From assembly GCA_016845585.1 (NCBI GenBank), contig JAERSO010000052.1, positions 35,657-99,656 of the forward strand: a stretch of 64,000 nt of DNA, given 5' to 3'. The DNA is from Acidimicrobiaceae bacterium. GTDB taxonomy: Bacteria > Actinomycetota > Acidimicrobiia > Acidimicrobiales > Aldehydirespiratoraceae. Below, one piece after another: positions 10,578 to 18,347 of the stretch. The notes beneath the pieces are model-generated. The model was not told the origin of the DNA. It saw only the letters and a list, made by a program, of their open reading frames with translations, and ran no database searches. The position numbers and the translations under genes are program-made. Numbering within the stretch: the stretch's first letter is position 1; every line of letters begins with the position of its first letter.

Positions 10578-11381
10578 ATGGTCCTGTCGCTCCCTAGGCC
10601 CACCGTGAGTGCGTTCGAGACGGACGGGGCCACCGTGATCCGTGGTGCGTTCACCGAGTGGATCGACCAGCTGGCGGCCGGGGTTGCTCGCAACGAGGCC
10701 GATCCGAGTGTGTACTTCGCCGAGAACGTGCCGGAAGGGGAGACTGGCCGGTTCTGGGACGACTACTGCAACTGGCAGCGCATCCCGGAGTTCGAACGCT
10801 TCATCCGCGAGTCCGACGCCGCCGCGATCGCCGGCGAGCTGATGCAGAGCGCGTCCGTCCAGCTCTTCCACGATCATGTCCTCGTCAAGGACGCCGGCAC
10901 CGCCACGCCGACCCCATGGCACAGCGACGGTCCGTACTACTTCGTCGAGGGCGCGCAGACGGTGAGCCTGTGGCTTCCGCTCGATCCGGTGGACGAGGCC
11001 ACCCTCCGCTTCATCACGGGCAGCCATCGGTGGGAGCGAGATGTCCTGCCGGTGAAATGGCTGGCGGGCGACGACTTCTACCCGAACATCGACGACTATC
11101 TCCCAGTCCCGGACCCAGACGCCGAACCCGACCGCTTCGAGGTCGTCGAGTGGGCGCTCGAACCCGGCGACGCGGTGGCGTTCCACTACCGCACCGTCCA
11201 CGGAGCCCGAGGCAACCCCGAGGGCAGCCCGGGTCGCCGAGCGTTCTCGGTCCGCTTCCTCGGCGACGACGCGCGCTTCATCACTCGGCCGGGGCGCACG
11301 TCGCCCCCATTCCCGGGCCACGACATGACCGACGGGCAGCGCCTGCGCACCGATTGGTTCCCGGTGTTGATCGGCGGATGA
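10578..11381 (+). CDS. Phytanoyl-CoA dioxygenase (PhyH) family protein
   Basis: A 267-residue Fe(II)/2-oxoglutarate-dependent oxygenase. The iron facial triad is visible: HxD in TPWHSDGPYY near residue 113-117, and the distal histidine in VAFHYRTVHGARGN near residue 210. The following RRAFSVRFLGDD supplies a likely 2-oxoglutarate-binding arginine. Members hydroxylate phytanoyl-CoA or diverse small molecules. ATG 10578 is chosen because it begins the conserved region and lies 7 bases after a -10-like element; the frame is open further upstream. The stop overlaps the MFS start (ATGA), so the two are co-transcribed. That is consistent with, but does not prove, that the exporter handles the hydroxylated product. 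Confidence 0.88.
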   Translation: MVLSLPRPTVSAFETDGATVIRGAFTEWIDQLAAGVARNEADPSVYFAENVPEGETGRFWDDYCNWQRIPEFERFIRESDAAAIAGELMQSASVQLFHDHVLVKDAGTATPTPWHSDGPYYFVEGAQTVSLWLPLDPVDEATLRFITGSHRWERDVLPVKWLAGDDFYPNIDDYLPVPDPDAEPDRFEVVEWALEPGDAVAFHYRTVHGARGNPEGSPGRRAFSVRFLGDDARFITRPGRTSPPFPGHDMTDGQRLRTDWFPVLIGG

Positions 11382-12715
11382 CGGGGTCGTTTCGCGAGAC
11401 GGTCTCGGTCTTTCGACTCCGCAACTACCGGCTGTTCTGGGTCGGCAGCCTCGTCTCCAACATCGGCCGCTGGTTCCAGACCGTCGCCATCCCGATCGTC
11501 ATCTTCGACCTGACCGGCAGTGCCGGCTGGGTGGGGTTCGCCGGCTTTGCCCAGATCATGCCGATGGCACTGGTGACGTCGGTCGGTGGCGCGGTGGCCG
11601 ACCGCTATCAGCGGCGGACAGTGCTCTTCATCACGCAGTCGCTGCAGGCCCTGGTGGCCGTGGCATTGACGGTCCAGTGGTTCGTCGGCGTGCGGTCACC
11701 GACGGCCTACGTGGTCACATCAGTGTTCGTCGGGGCCACCGCGGGCCTGAATCTGCCTGCGTGGCAGGCGATCGTCAGCGAGATGGTGCCGCGCGAGAAG
11801 CTGCTCGCCGGGATCACGATGAACTCCGCCCAGTTCAACGGGTCCCGCATGATCGGGCCGGCCCTCGGCGGCCTGGCGATCGCAGCCTGGGGACCGGGCT
11901 GGGCGTTCTTCGTCAATGCGATCAGCTATGGCGCAGTGCTCGGAAGCCTGCTGTTGATGAGCATGCCGCATCGAGACATCGACCGGAGCCACCGGCTGCG
12001 GCCGTTGCACGAGTTCGCCGAGGCGGCGCGCTACGCGGCGGCGAGGCGGGGGATCCGCATCGCGATCCTCACGGTGTCGATGGTCGGGTTCTTCGGTCTG
12101 TCGTTGCAGACCCTCTCGGTCACGATCGCCGCTCAGGTGTTCGACCGCGGTGAGCAGGGATTCGGACTCATGCTCGGGTGTGTCGGCCTCGGTGCGGTGC
12201 TGTCGGCACCGTTCGTCGCGGGCGCCGCGGGCCGGATCAAGCGATCGAGGATCGTGGAGACCGCGCTGATCCTCTACGCGGGCGCCGCCCTGTTGATCGC
12301 CTTCGCCCCTTGGTTCGAGCTGGCCCTCGTCGGCTCGTTCTTCATGGGCGTTGCCCACATCTCCACGGGCAGCACACTCAACACGTCCATCCAGCTCCAG
12401 GTCGACGAGGCGATCCGGGCGAAGGTGATGGCGTTGTACATCACATCGCTTACCGCTGCGAATCCCACCGGCCAGCTGCTGATCGGCCAGCTGATCGATG
12501 CCACCGACCCCCGTGTCGCCTACACATGTGCCGGGGGAGCGTTCATCGTGATCGCCAGCTGGCTGGCGTTCCGGGGCCACCTTGGCGGCCTCGACATCGA
12601 CGAGGGGACCTACGAGCCGGTGCCGGCGGTGGCCGAGGTCCACCCCTCGACCCCGGCGCCTCCGAGGGGCTACCAGCCGTCGCCCAAGCCGGACTCGTCG
12701 CCGTCGGACAGGTAG
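11378..12715 (+). CDS. MFS transporter (EntS/MFS_3-like exporter)
   Basis: A 445-residue major facilitator protein. The N-terminus FRLRNYRLFWVGSLVSNIGRWFQTVAIPIVIFDLTG is characteristic of the MFS_3 (enterobactin exporter-like) group, with the loop 2-3 motif GGAVADRYQRRTVLF. About twelve hydrophobic segments follow in two halves. The last 45 residues are proline-rich and charged, and probably cytosolic and disordered. It overlaps the dioxygenase gene by 4 bases, and its 3' end overlaps the convergent nuclease gene by 46 bp, which explains the low-complexity C-terminus. Substrate unknown. Confidence 0.9.
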   Translation: MTGSFRETVSVFRLRNYRLFWVGSLVSNIGRWFQTVAIPIVIFDLTGSAGWVGFAGFAQIMPMALVTSVGGAVADRYQRRTVLFITQSLQALVAVALTVQWFVGVRSPTAYVVTSVFVGATAGLNLPAWQAIVSEMVPREKLLAGITMNSAQFNGSRMIGPALGGLAIAAWGPGWAFFVNAISYGAVLGSLLLMSMPHRDIDRSHRLRPLHEFAEAARYAAARRGIRIAILTVSMVGFFGLSLQTLSVTIAAQVFDRGEQGFGLMLGCVGLGAVLSAPFVAGAAGRIKRSRIVETALILYAGAALLIAFAPWFELALVGSFFMGVAHISTGSTLNTSIQLQVDEAIRAKVMALYITSLTAANPTGQLLIGQLIDATDPRVAYTCAGGAFIVIASWLAFRGHLGGLDIDEGTYEPVPAVAEVHPSTPAPPRGYQPSPKPDSSPSDR

Positions 12716-13623
12716 CGCTGCCCGACGTCGCAGGCATGCATGGCGACACACCATCGACAGGCCGGCCCGGGTGAGGTCGATGGCTCGCCTTCCCGGCGTC
12801 GCACCTCGATGATCTTGGTGCAGCCGTCGACGACTCGGGCGACGGTGGAGAACAGCAGATCCTCGGTGACGTCCTCGGGCAGAAAGCGGCCCTGGTCGAG
12901 GTAGTAGGTGGCGAGACGGCGCGGGGGAGTGCCGAGGCGCACCGCTTCCATGAGTGCATAGAACCGGAGATCGTCGAGGTGCTGGGGCGAGAAGCCGCCG
13001 GTCTTGAGATCGATCAGGACCTTCCCGGCCTGGCCCCCGGTGGCCTGACCGAGCGCGAGGTCGACCTTGCCGCTGAGCACGATGCGGTCATGGATCTCGA
13101 GGCGGAGCCGGCTCTCGGTCACCGGCCGCCACTGGGTCTTCAGCGGTGGCCAGCACTCGAGGAACTTCACGACCCGGTCGTTGGCCTCGGCTCGGAGCTC
13201 GGCTCGTTCGACTTCGGTGCAGGTCTGCAGCCAGTCGGCCAGGCCGTCGACCCCCTCGGAGAGCCGGGAGATCGACTCGTCCACCAGATGGAGGGGCTCG
13301 GGTTCGCGGCGCCAGTGGATGGAGAGTTCGATCGCTTTGTGCGCGATGGTGCCGCGAGCGATCGGCACCGACCATGCGAACTCCTCGTCGTCCTCGGCCA
13401 GGAATCGCCGCTCGCAGCCCATCACCCGCCCGAGCAGATGCTTGGAGACGAACATGGTGTCGTTCGCGTCGATCTCTTCGACGAGCGGTTCCAGCCCGTC
13501 CTCGAGTTCGCGTCGGAGTTGGTGACGGAGCGCGGCGTCGAAGTGCGGCCGTTCGCCGCGGCTCGCGCCGAGCTGTGCGAGCACTTCCTCTTGGGCCGGA
13601 TTGAGCTCAGGCGCAGACTCCAC
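12670..13623 (-). CDS. PD-(D/E)XK nuclease family protein (RecB-like domain)
   Basis: A 317-residue protein with a RecB/Cas4-type nuclease core. The pattern GKVDLALG...GKVLIDLKTGGFSPQHLDDLRFYALM supplies the catalytic D...(D)xK and the downstream Q/Y motif (residues about 190-235). The C-terminal cysteines CRWCVAMHACDVG (C-x2-C-x5-C), with C263 of VVDGCTK upstream, could ligate an iron-sulfur cluster as in AddB/Cas4 proteins. The start is GTG 13623. No helicase or CRISPR partner is nearby, so it appears to be a stand-alone exonuclease-like domain. Its 3' end overlaps the MFS gene. Confidence 0.82.
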   Translation of the reverse strand: MESAPELNPAQEEVLAQLGASRGERPHFDAALRHQLRRELEDGLEPLVEEIDANDTMFVSKHLLGRVMGCERRFLAEDDEEFAWSVPIARGTIAHKAIELSIHWRREPEPLHLVDESISRLSEGVDGLADWLQTCTEVERAELRAEANDRVVKFLECWPPLKTQWRPVTESRLRLEIHDRIVLSGKVDLALGQATGGQAGKVLIDLKTGGFSPQHLDDLRFYALMEAVRLGTPPRRLATYYLDQGRFLPEDVTEDLLFSTVARVVDGCTKIIEVRRREGEPSTSPGPACRWCVAMHACDVGQRYLSDGDESGLGDGW

Positions 13624-13777
13624 CCCGCGAGACTGTCATAGGCAGGGCAGCCATCGGCGCACCGCGGTGAATCGAACCGCGATGCCCGTCCGACTGGCGG
13701 CGGGCTCGTTCGGGGACTCGGACGTGAGAAGGAGTGGCACCGCCAAAGGTCGGCGGTGCTGTGGTCAGGAGGCGACC

Positions 13778-14794
13778 ATGAGACGGTTGTTGATTGCTGC
13801 ATTCGCAGCACTAATGATTGCGGCAGGACTGTCGACCGCGCCGGGTTCTGCCGCCGGAGAGCTGAGCGCGCAGGCGGTCGGCAACTTCACCGATGTTCCC
13901 GCCGGTAGCTGGTACGAGAACGCGGTCACATGGGCCGAGGGGGCCGACGTCACCACCGGCACGTCTGCGACGACGTTCTCACCGGACCTCGTGCTCGATC
14001 GTCAGGACGGCATCACGCTTCTGTGGCGGGCCAATGGATCGCCAACCGGAAACCCTGATGCCGGCTTCTCCGACGTCGGGGCCGGCAAGTACTACACCGA
14101 GGCAATCAATTGGGCCAAGGCAACCGGCGTGACGACCGGGGTGTCGCCAGACACCTTCGGAAGAAACGAGCCGATGACCCGTGCGATGTACGCCACGATG
14201 TTGTGGCGTGCGGCCGGATCCCCGGGCGGCAACCCCGACGCGGGCTTCACCGATGTGCCGGCAGGGGCGTACTACGCCGAGGCGGTGAACTGGATGAAGG
14301 CCCAAGGCGTGACCACTGGTCTGACGCCCACGCTCTTCGGACCGGGTGTCGCACTCACGCGAGCCATGGGAGTCACGTTCCTCTGGCGCGACAACGGCGC
14401 ACCGGTGTTCATGCTCAACGGGTTCCACGTCAATGATCACCACTCGAATCTCGAGGCCGACGACATCGACATCCTCGTGCCGTCGGGTGAAGTCGAGCTC
14501 GAACTCGGCGGATTCCCGCGGGTCGTCACCATCATCGACGAGCTGCGTTCCCGCAACAGTGGTGAGAACAATGTGAACTGTCCATGCCGGCGACGCCATC
14601 ACCGGCACGCTGTACTACACCCTGTTCGGCGGCGAAGCCGACGCGGCGCTCATGAACGAGGTGTGCTTCGACGTGTTCGCCCTCGGCAACCACGAGTTCG
14701 ATGGGGGCGACGACGGCCTGGCCACGTTCCTCGACTACCTCAACGCCGACCCGGGCTGCGACACCCCGGTGCTCGCGGCCAACGTGATCCCTGA
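13778..14794 (+). CDS. SLH-domain surface protein, N-terminal part of a frameshifted SLH/5'-nucleotidase gene
   Basis: Begins at ATG 13778 behind a strong AGGAGG (13767-13772). The first ~27 residues are a Sec signal peptide (RRLLIAAFAALMIAAGLS, cleavage near GSAAG). Three S-layer-homology-like repeats follow (NFTDVPAGSWYENAVTWAEG; GFSDVGAGKYYTEAINWAKA; GFTDVPAGAYYAEAVNWMKA), each ending in a xTRAMx..LWR block. From about residue 210 a calcineurin-like phosphoesterase begins (NDHHSNLEADD, GGFPRVV). At 14579-14582 one extra base shifts the frame: homologues would read N-x-HAGDAITG, but here the frame gives CPCRRRH. Residues after about 267 are therefore out-of-frame and end at 14794. Either a pseudogene or a sequencing error. 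Confidence 0.8.
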   Translation: MRRLLIAAFAALMIAAGLSTAPGSAAGELSAQAVGNFTDVPAGSWYENAVTWAEGADVTTGTSATTFSPDLVLDRQDGITLLWRANGSPTGNPDAGFSDVGAGKYYTEAINWAKATGVTTGVSPDTFGRNEPMTRAMYATMLWRAAGSPGGNPDAGFTDVPAGAYYAEAVNWMKAQGVTTGLTPTLFGPGVALTRAMGVTFLWRDNGAPVFMLNGFHVNDHHSNLEADDIDILVPSGEVELELGGFPRVVTIIDELRSRNSGENNVNCPCRRRHHRHAVLHPVRRRSRRGAHERGVLRRVRPRQPRVRWGRRRPGHVPRLPQRRPGLRHPGARGQRDP

Positions 14795-16145
14795 ACTCGG
14801 CACGCCGCTGTTCCCGGACACGTCCACCGAGTACATCCAGCCGTACCACATCGAGCAGTTCGGTGATGAGGCTGTGGCGTTCGTCGGCATCGACATCAAG
14901 CAGAAGACCCAGGTGTCTTCACAGCCGTTCGATTCGACCCTGTTCCTCGACGAGGTCACCACCGCTCAGAAGCAGATCAACATGCTCACCGCGATGGGCT
15001 ACGACAAGATCGGTCTCGTCACCCATCAGGGGTACCAGAACGACATCGATCTGGCTTCCATGGTGAGCGGCGTCGACTTCATCTTCGGTGGCGACTCTCA
15101 CACCCTGGGCGGCGATCACAGCGCGCTCGGTATCGGCGGAACGGGTGACTACCCGACCATTGCCAGCGACAAGAGCGGCAACACCACGTGCATCGTGCAA
15201 GGCTGGGAGTACAGCAAGGTCGTGGGTTCATTGAACGTGGGCTTCGACGCTGACGGCGACATGGTCGCCGCAACCCAGGCCGAGGTTGATGCGGTGCTGG
15301 CTGCGAACAACCAGATGCAATGGGCGCTGGACGCCGATGCACAGGCAACGCTCGACGGCTTCTCGGCCGATGTCGCGGTGCTCTCGACTCAGGTGATTGG
15401 TTCCACCACCGACGACCTCTGCCTCGCCCAAGTGCCGTACCAGAACGAGGGTGGCCCTGGCGGCTTCCTCAACAGTGGCCGGAGTTCACTGTGTGTTCCG
15501 ACGGATCTGCCCAACGGTGGTGAGATCCAACAGCAGGTCACCGATGCGTTCCTCGATCGAGCATTCCGGGCGGACATCGCGCTGCAGAACTCGGGCGGCG
15601 TTCGTATCGACATCCCCGCGGGGGACATCACGATCGCCGACGCCTATGAGTTGCTGCCATTCGCCAACACGCTCTTCGAGTTGGAGATGACGGGTGCGGA
15701 AATCGTGCTCGCCCTCGAGCAGGGTGTCGGCAACTGGCTCGACGCTGCCGGCTCGAGCGGTGCCTGCCCGTACGGCTCGGGAATCCGCTGGGACGTCGAT
15801 GTGTCCAAGCCGTTCGGCAGCCGGTTCTCCGCCGTCGAAGTGCGGCCAAAGGGCTCGGCAGTCTGGTCACCGATCTACACCGGCGCCACCTATGTGGTCG
15901 TCGCCAACAGCTTCATGGCCGGCGGCGGCCTCGCCGCGTCCAGGCTGACTGTCACACCCCTACGGCACTATGGGAACCGGTGGAAGCGACGAGTCTTCGA
16001 TTTGCTGCCGCGGCCCGTTCCCTCGGGCAAGCGGCGAGACTACGCTCCCTCGTGGTGCCCGGATTCCGGTCGCCCCCCGGTGTGGCCGGGGTGCATCGCA
16101 CGATCCGGCGCCGAGGGGGCGTCCCGTCCGTCGCGGTCCTGTTGA
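14583..16145 (+). pseudogene. 5'-nucleotidase/UshA-type metallophosphoesterase, C-terminal part of the frameshifted gene, 3' truncated
   Basis: Continues the preceding gene in the next frame, from HAGDAITGTLYYTLFGGEAD at 14583. Metallophosphatase motifs follow: GNHEFDGGDDG, VTHQG and GGDSHTLGG. After them comes the 5'-nucleotidase C-terminal domain, with ALQNSGGVRIDIPAGDITIADAY and LPFANTLFELEMTG. The first internal ATG is 14652, but it would lack the GD metal site. The expected ending after NSFMAGGG (about 15,925) is replaced by unrelated arginine-rich sequence, and the small gene at 15980 starts inside that tail. So the gene carries two lesions. Intact versions are surface or periplasmic nucleotide/phosphate scavengers. 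Confidence 0.75.
15966..15971 (+). promoter_or_regulatory. Putative -10 element for the small protein at 15980
   Basis: CACTAT ends 8 bases before GTG 15980, matching the leaderless arrangement seen upstream of two other genes here. A weak -35 candidate (CTGACT) lies near 15945. Confidence 0.35.
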
Positions 16146-16288
16146 AGGGGCGGCCCTGGTCGGCTGTGGTCGCCGACATGATCGAAGGGATCGTCGTCGC
16201 CAACGGCCTCAGCGGCGCAAAGGCCGACCGCGCCCGGGCGGCACTATGGCTGGCGGTCGATGATTCCGGCGGACTGGCTGCTGCGTAG
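15980..16288 (+). CDS. Small conserved-looking protein of unknown function (102 aa)
   Basis: A short GTG-initiated frame encoding a basic 102-residue protein. Two ordered blocks are visible: LRSLVVPGFRSPPGVAGVHR followed by TIRRRGG, then SVAVLLKGRPWSAVVADMIE and GIVVANGLSGAKADRARAALW. The second block reads like a folded alpha/beta protein rather than chance translation. I recall similar small proteins in related actinobacteria but cannot name a family. It has no signal peptide and no ribosome binding site, and lies 8 bases after a -10-like hexamer. It overlaps the degenerate tail of the nucleotidase, supporting the view that the tail is not functional. The tRNA gene begins 30 bases downstream. 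Confidence 0.55.
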   Translation: MEATSLRFAAAARSLGQAARLRSLVVPGFRSPPGVAGVHRTIRRRGGVPSVAVLLKGRPWSAVVADMIEGIVVANGLSGAKADRARAALWLAVDDSGGLAAA

Positions 16289-16317
16289 ACTCCCGGGCTG
16301 GGGCTACCGTGCCCCAA

Positions 16318-16404
16318 GCCCGGGTGGCGGAATTGGCAGACGCAGGGGGCTTAAACCCCCCGGCCCCCGTAGGGGGTGTGTGGGTTCAAATCCCACCCCG
16401 GGCA
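16318..16404 (+). tRNA. tRNA-Leu (anticodon TAA)
   Basis: A full type II cloverleaf can be drawn. Acceptor GCCCGGG (16318-16324) pairs with CCCGGGC (16397-16403), with discriminator A at 16404. The anticodon stem GGGGG/CCCCC encloses loop CTTAAAC with anticodon TAA at 16352-16354. A long variable arm (CCCCC GTA GGGGG) follows, then a T arm GTGGG-TTCAAAT-CCCAC. The 3' CCA is not encoded. The 3' half is repeated at 39044-39093, so this gene is the probable integration site of the downstream island. Confidence 0.95.
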
Positions 16405-16406
16405 CG
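16357..16406 (+). repeat. Direct repeat copy 1 (candidate attL, 3' half of tRNA-Leu)
   Basis: Fifty bases from the anticodon stem through two bases past the tRNA end. They match 39044-39093 at 49 of 50 positions, in the same orientation; the only mismatch is T/A in the T loop (16391 versus 39078). Confidence 0.85.
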
Positions 16407-16521
16407 GGACTGGGCCATCGAGGTGTTGGCGTCCCATTGCGTCTGGTCTTGGTGTGTGCCTCCCGTGGCTGGGCAGTGAGGGGGAGGGGCAGTCTCTCTT
16501 GCCAATGGAAGCCAATGAGGG

Positions 16522-17634
16522 TCAGCGAGGCTCCCGGGGGAGACCGAGGACTCGCTCTCCGAGGATGTTGCGCATGATGTCGGAGGTGCCACCCATGATC
16601 GTGTAGCCGGGGGCGTACAGCATCCCGCGGGTCCACTCCGTGAAGAGCATCGTGTTGGCGCCAAGCACGCGGGCGGCAAAGTCCGCGACGCGTCGCTCGT
16701 ACTCGGTGCAGAACACCTTTGTGGCGGCGCTGAAATTCGCCGGGGCTTGCCCCAGGACTTCCCGGTAGACGAGGAGTCGGCCGACCTCGTACTCGGCCTC
16801 GAGGCGAGCGATTTGTTGGCGGACGGCTGGGTTCGACGTGTCGGCCTGGGCGATTGCATGTTTGAACATCGCTCGGTTCGATGCCAGCCGGTCGATGCCA
16901 CCGCGCTCGTGTGCGAGCTGAACCATGGTCTGCTTGAAAGCGTTCCCCTCCACGCCGACCAGATTCTCCTGCGGCACACGCACGTCGGTGAGGAACACTT
17001 CGCAGAAGTGCTGGTTGGTGGTCATGTCTGTGATCGGGCGGACTTCGATTCCGGGTGAATCCATCGGGACGATGATTTCGCTGATCCCTTGATGCGGGGG
17101 CCCGGAGCGGTCGGTTCGACAGATCAGATAGCAGTAGTCGGCGACATCCCCGAAGCTCGTCCAGATCTTCTGGCCGTTGATCACCCAGTCGGACCCGTCA
17201 CGAACCGCTGACGAGCTCAGCGCGGCGAGATCCGAGCCGGCGTCGGGTTCGCTCATGCCGATACACCATGTGCTCTCGCCAGACAGCATCTGGGGCAGGA
17301 ACTCGGCCCGCTGATCGTCGGTGCCGTAGGCGATCAGCGACGGGCCGAATTGTCGGTCCGCGAACCACATGGCGGCAATTGGCGCGCCCGCGCTGATCAT
17401 CTCTTCGGCCACGACGAGACGTTCGATCGGGGGGCGGGCATGCCCGCCGTACTCGGTCGGCCAGCCCATGCCGATGAAGCCCTCCGCCGCCATCATGCGA
17501 GCGAACTCCTTCGAGTAGCCGTTGATCCACGAGTCGTTGTGCCGACCGAACAGATCGACGCCGCGGGCGGCGAGCTGTCGGGCGCGGGCTTGGAGGTTGG
17601 AGAGTGCGGCGGATAGGCGGAAGTCGAGGGTCAT
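16522..17634 (-). CDS. Acyl-CoA dehydrogenase
   Basis: A 370-residue acyl-CoA dehydrogenase. Signatures: WCIGMSEPDAGSDLAALSSSAV near residue 120-140, NGQKIWTSFGDVADYCYLICRTD, and the C-terminal MGGTSDIMRNILGERVLGLPRE block. ATG 17634 begins the protein (MTLDFRLSAALSN) with no strong ribosome binding site. It is the first gene inside the candidate island, transcribed toward the tRNA, 46 bases downstream of the yceI-like gene. It probably oxidises an acyl-CoA intermediate of the island's pathway; acyl specificity cannot be read. Confidence 0.92.
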   Translation of the reverse strand: MTLDFRLSAALSNLQARARQLAARGVDLFGRHNDSWINGYSKEFARMMAAEGFIGMGWPTEYGGHARPPIERLVVAEEMISAGAPIAAMWFADRQFGPSLIAYGTDDQRAEFLPQMLSGESTWCIGMSEPDAGSDLAALSSSAVRDGSDWVINGQKIWTSFGDVADYCYLICRTDRSGPPHQGISEIIVPMDSPGIEVRPITDMTTNQHFCEVFLTDVRVPQENLVGVEGNAFKQTMVQLAHERGGIDRLASNRAMFKHAIAQADTSNPAVRQQIARLEAEYEVGRLLVYREVLGQAPANFSAATKVFCTEYERRVADFAARVLGANTMLFTEWTRGMLYAPGYTIMGGTSDIMRNILGERVLGLPREPR

Positions 17635-17680
17635 GGGAACTCAGTTTCGATGAAGGTTGTTTCGCCAACTGTGACGAACG

Positions 17681-18268
17681 TCAGGCGTCGAGCAGATCAG
17701 CCTCGATCTCAAGGATGAGGTCAATGCGATCTCCGAGGATGAATACGCCGGGAGAGGACTCGACAGGGAAGCTGGCGTCTACACCGAAGTCTGAACGGCG
17801 AAGCCTGCCTGTCGCGGAGAAACTCATCTTGGCTCCCTTGGTGTACGGGTGGCGGACGGCGCCGTGAAAGCGGGTGTGAAGGCTGATGGGGCGGACTGTG
17901 CCGGCGAGAGTCAACTCGCCGTGCAAGAGCCACGAGTCGTCCTCGGCGGGTTCAACCCCGGTGCTCGTGAATCGCATCGTCGGGTGTGTTTCCACATCAA
18001 GGAGCATTTCGCCAAGAGCGGTCTCGGCAGCCTTTGCATTCCCGACATCGAGGCTTGACACGTCAACGGTGATCTCGGCTGAGGAATGGACGGACTCGTC
18101 GGCAATGATAATCTCACCTTCGAATTCGGCGAACCTTCCCCGCACCAGGGTCAGAAGATGGCGAACGCCGAACCCGACGTGGGTGTGGCCGGAATCGATT
18201 CTCCACCTGCCCGGCACCGGAATGAGTCGTCCATGCTCGAGGCGGGTGACATCCGAAGTTTCGGTCAT
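17681..18268 (-). CDS. YceI family protein (lipid-binding lipocalin-like)
   Basis: A 195-residue YceI-domain protein: WRIDSGHTHVGFGVRHLLTLVRGRFAEFEG at the start, HPTMRFTSTGVEP and GELTLAGTVRPISLHTRF in the middle, and FGVDASFPVESSPGVFILGDRIDLILEIEA at the end. YceI proteins bind isoprenoid or other amphipathic ligands in a lipocalin-like barrel. No signal peptide is seen, so this one is probably cytosolic. ATG 18268 is preferred; a GTG one codon upstream (18271) is possible. It is divergent from the bifunctional monooxygenase-reductase, suggesting a shared regulatory region and perhaps carriage of a hydrophobic pathway intermediate (inference). Confidence 0.88.
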   Translation of the reverse strand: MTETSDVTRLEHGRLIPVPGRWRIDSGHTHVGFGVRHLLTLVRGRFAEFEGEIIIADESVHSSAEITVDVSSLDVGNAKAAETALGEMLLDVETHPTMRFTSTGVEPAEDDSWLLHGELTLAGTVRPISLHTRFHGAVRHPYTKGAKMSFSATGRLRRSDFGVDASFPVESSPGVFILGDRIDLILEIEADLLDA

Positions 18269-18287
18269 CACGTAATCGTAGCTCCAT

Positions 18288-18316
18288 TTGCATCAATTGT
18301 TCGAATATCTTACGAT
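18288..18316 (+). promoter_or_regulatory. Putative sigma-70-type promoter for the bifunctional monooxygenase-reductase
   Basis: TTGCAT (18288-18293) and TACGAT (18311-18316), spaced 17 bases, lie in the notably AT-richer divergent region between the yceI-like gene and the monooxygenase gene. The start codon is about 30 bases downstream of the -10. Confidence 0.5.
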
Positions 18317-18347
18317 CGTCGCCAAGGCGAGATATGACTCAGGAACG

